Assembly: GCA_029721515.1 (NCBI GenBank)
Contig: CM056567.1
Span: 21,498,731-21,562,730, forward strand
Direction of reading: 5' to 3'
Origin: Synanceia verrucosa
Lineage: Eukaryota; Chordata; Actinopteri; Perciformes; Synanceiidae
DNA length: 64,000 nt
The position numbers and the translations under genes are program-made. The notes below the pieces were generated by a model. It searched no databases. It saw nothing but the letters and a program-made list of their open reading frames with translations, and had not been told where the DNA came from. Positions 63,770-64,000 of the stretch are shown here, piece by piece (position 1 is the first letter of the stretch; each line of letters opens with the position of its first letter).

Positions 63770-64000
63770 TCAAGTGAGCTTTCTCTTGAAGTGGATACAT
63801 TGTTCTGTGAAACACATTGTCATTTATGTGTAAAATAAAGAGCCAGTGGAAAAAAGATAAGATCAGAGGTTCACTTCATGCAGTGCATTGGATAGGAGAC
63901 AAGTGTGCAGATGTTAACTACTAAGAACACTGAAAAAATGAGATCTCAGTCACTGCTAAAGTTTGCATTAATCTTTATCTATATCTCGTACCGCATTCAC

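Larger units (their letters stand above)
61614..64000 (+). repeat. tRNA-Thr-like tandem array, block 4 (runs off window)
   Basis: Closely parallels block 3 (48,270 onward) and block 2 (33,105 onward): copies at 61,723, 62,465, 62,797, 63,146 and 63,680. The array continues to the last base of the window. Confidence 0.85.

Overview
The window looks like repeat-rich intergenic DNA of a bony (teleost) fish. The evidence is the mix of families: hAT, piggyBac, PIF/Harbinger and Tc1 remnants, tRNA-headed SINEs with ATGG tails, several non-LTR clades, a class I-like endogenous retrovirus, and a terminal exon resembling a fish-expanded SAMD3-like family. No complete single-copy protein gene is visible. 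Family names rest on motif recognition alone; no search was run.

Region 1 (1-22,800) is AT-rich spacer with isolated transposon remnants and microsatellites. Notable items are a 62-bp-arm palindrome (4,405-4,607), two hAT-type MITEs with 8-bp target duplications (6,482-6,830; 12,688-13,605, the second containing a piggyBac-type MITE), three copies of one SINE (two with perfect 12-13 bp duplications), a Tc1 element (20,000-21,162) with a LINE tail nested in it, and one CpG-rich promoter-like block (about 15,440-16,330). That block carries six ATTGG (reverse CCAAT) boxes, five of the gaps being 41-51 bp and four of them 41-42 bp, next to a splice-donor-like site on the minus strand.

Region 2 (22,800-64,000) is one large composite structure. 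It is built from blocks of a tandem array of tRNA-Thr-like sequences (22,800-26,582; 33,105-38,696; 48,270-52,042; 61,614-end), separated by spacers that start at the same position of the array unit with the 5' end of an L1/Tx1-like LINE (26,583; 38,697; 52,043). Two spacers also end with the same LINE 3' end (48,269; 61,613). Spacer A holds LINE ORF1, endonuclease and RT remains with a solo LTR inserted, then an acidic-protein gene block. Spacer B holds LINE ORF1 and endonuclease, a different LINE, a second copy of the acidic-protein block, the SAMD3-like exon and the L1 3' end. Spacer C holds LINE ORF1, a broken endogenous retrovirus (leader, gag, protease, RT, RNase H, then an inverted piece of gag) and the rest of the LINE.

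The array has a higher-order layout of tRNA-Thr (AGT), tRNA-Thr (TGT) and two decayed tRNA-like remnants. At least one copy (25,737-25,810) can still form a full cloverleaf, but most are damaged and none examined has a T-run terminator close downstream. Shared private variants beside the LINE junctions suggest one ancestral LINE insertion into the array followed by duplication, although tRNA-array-specific Tx1-group LINEs are known and independent targeted insertion remains possible.
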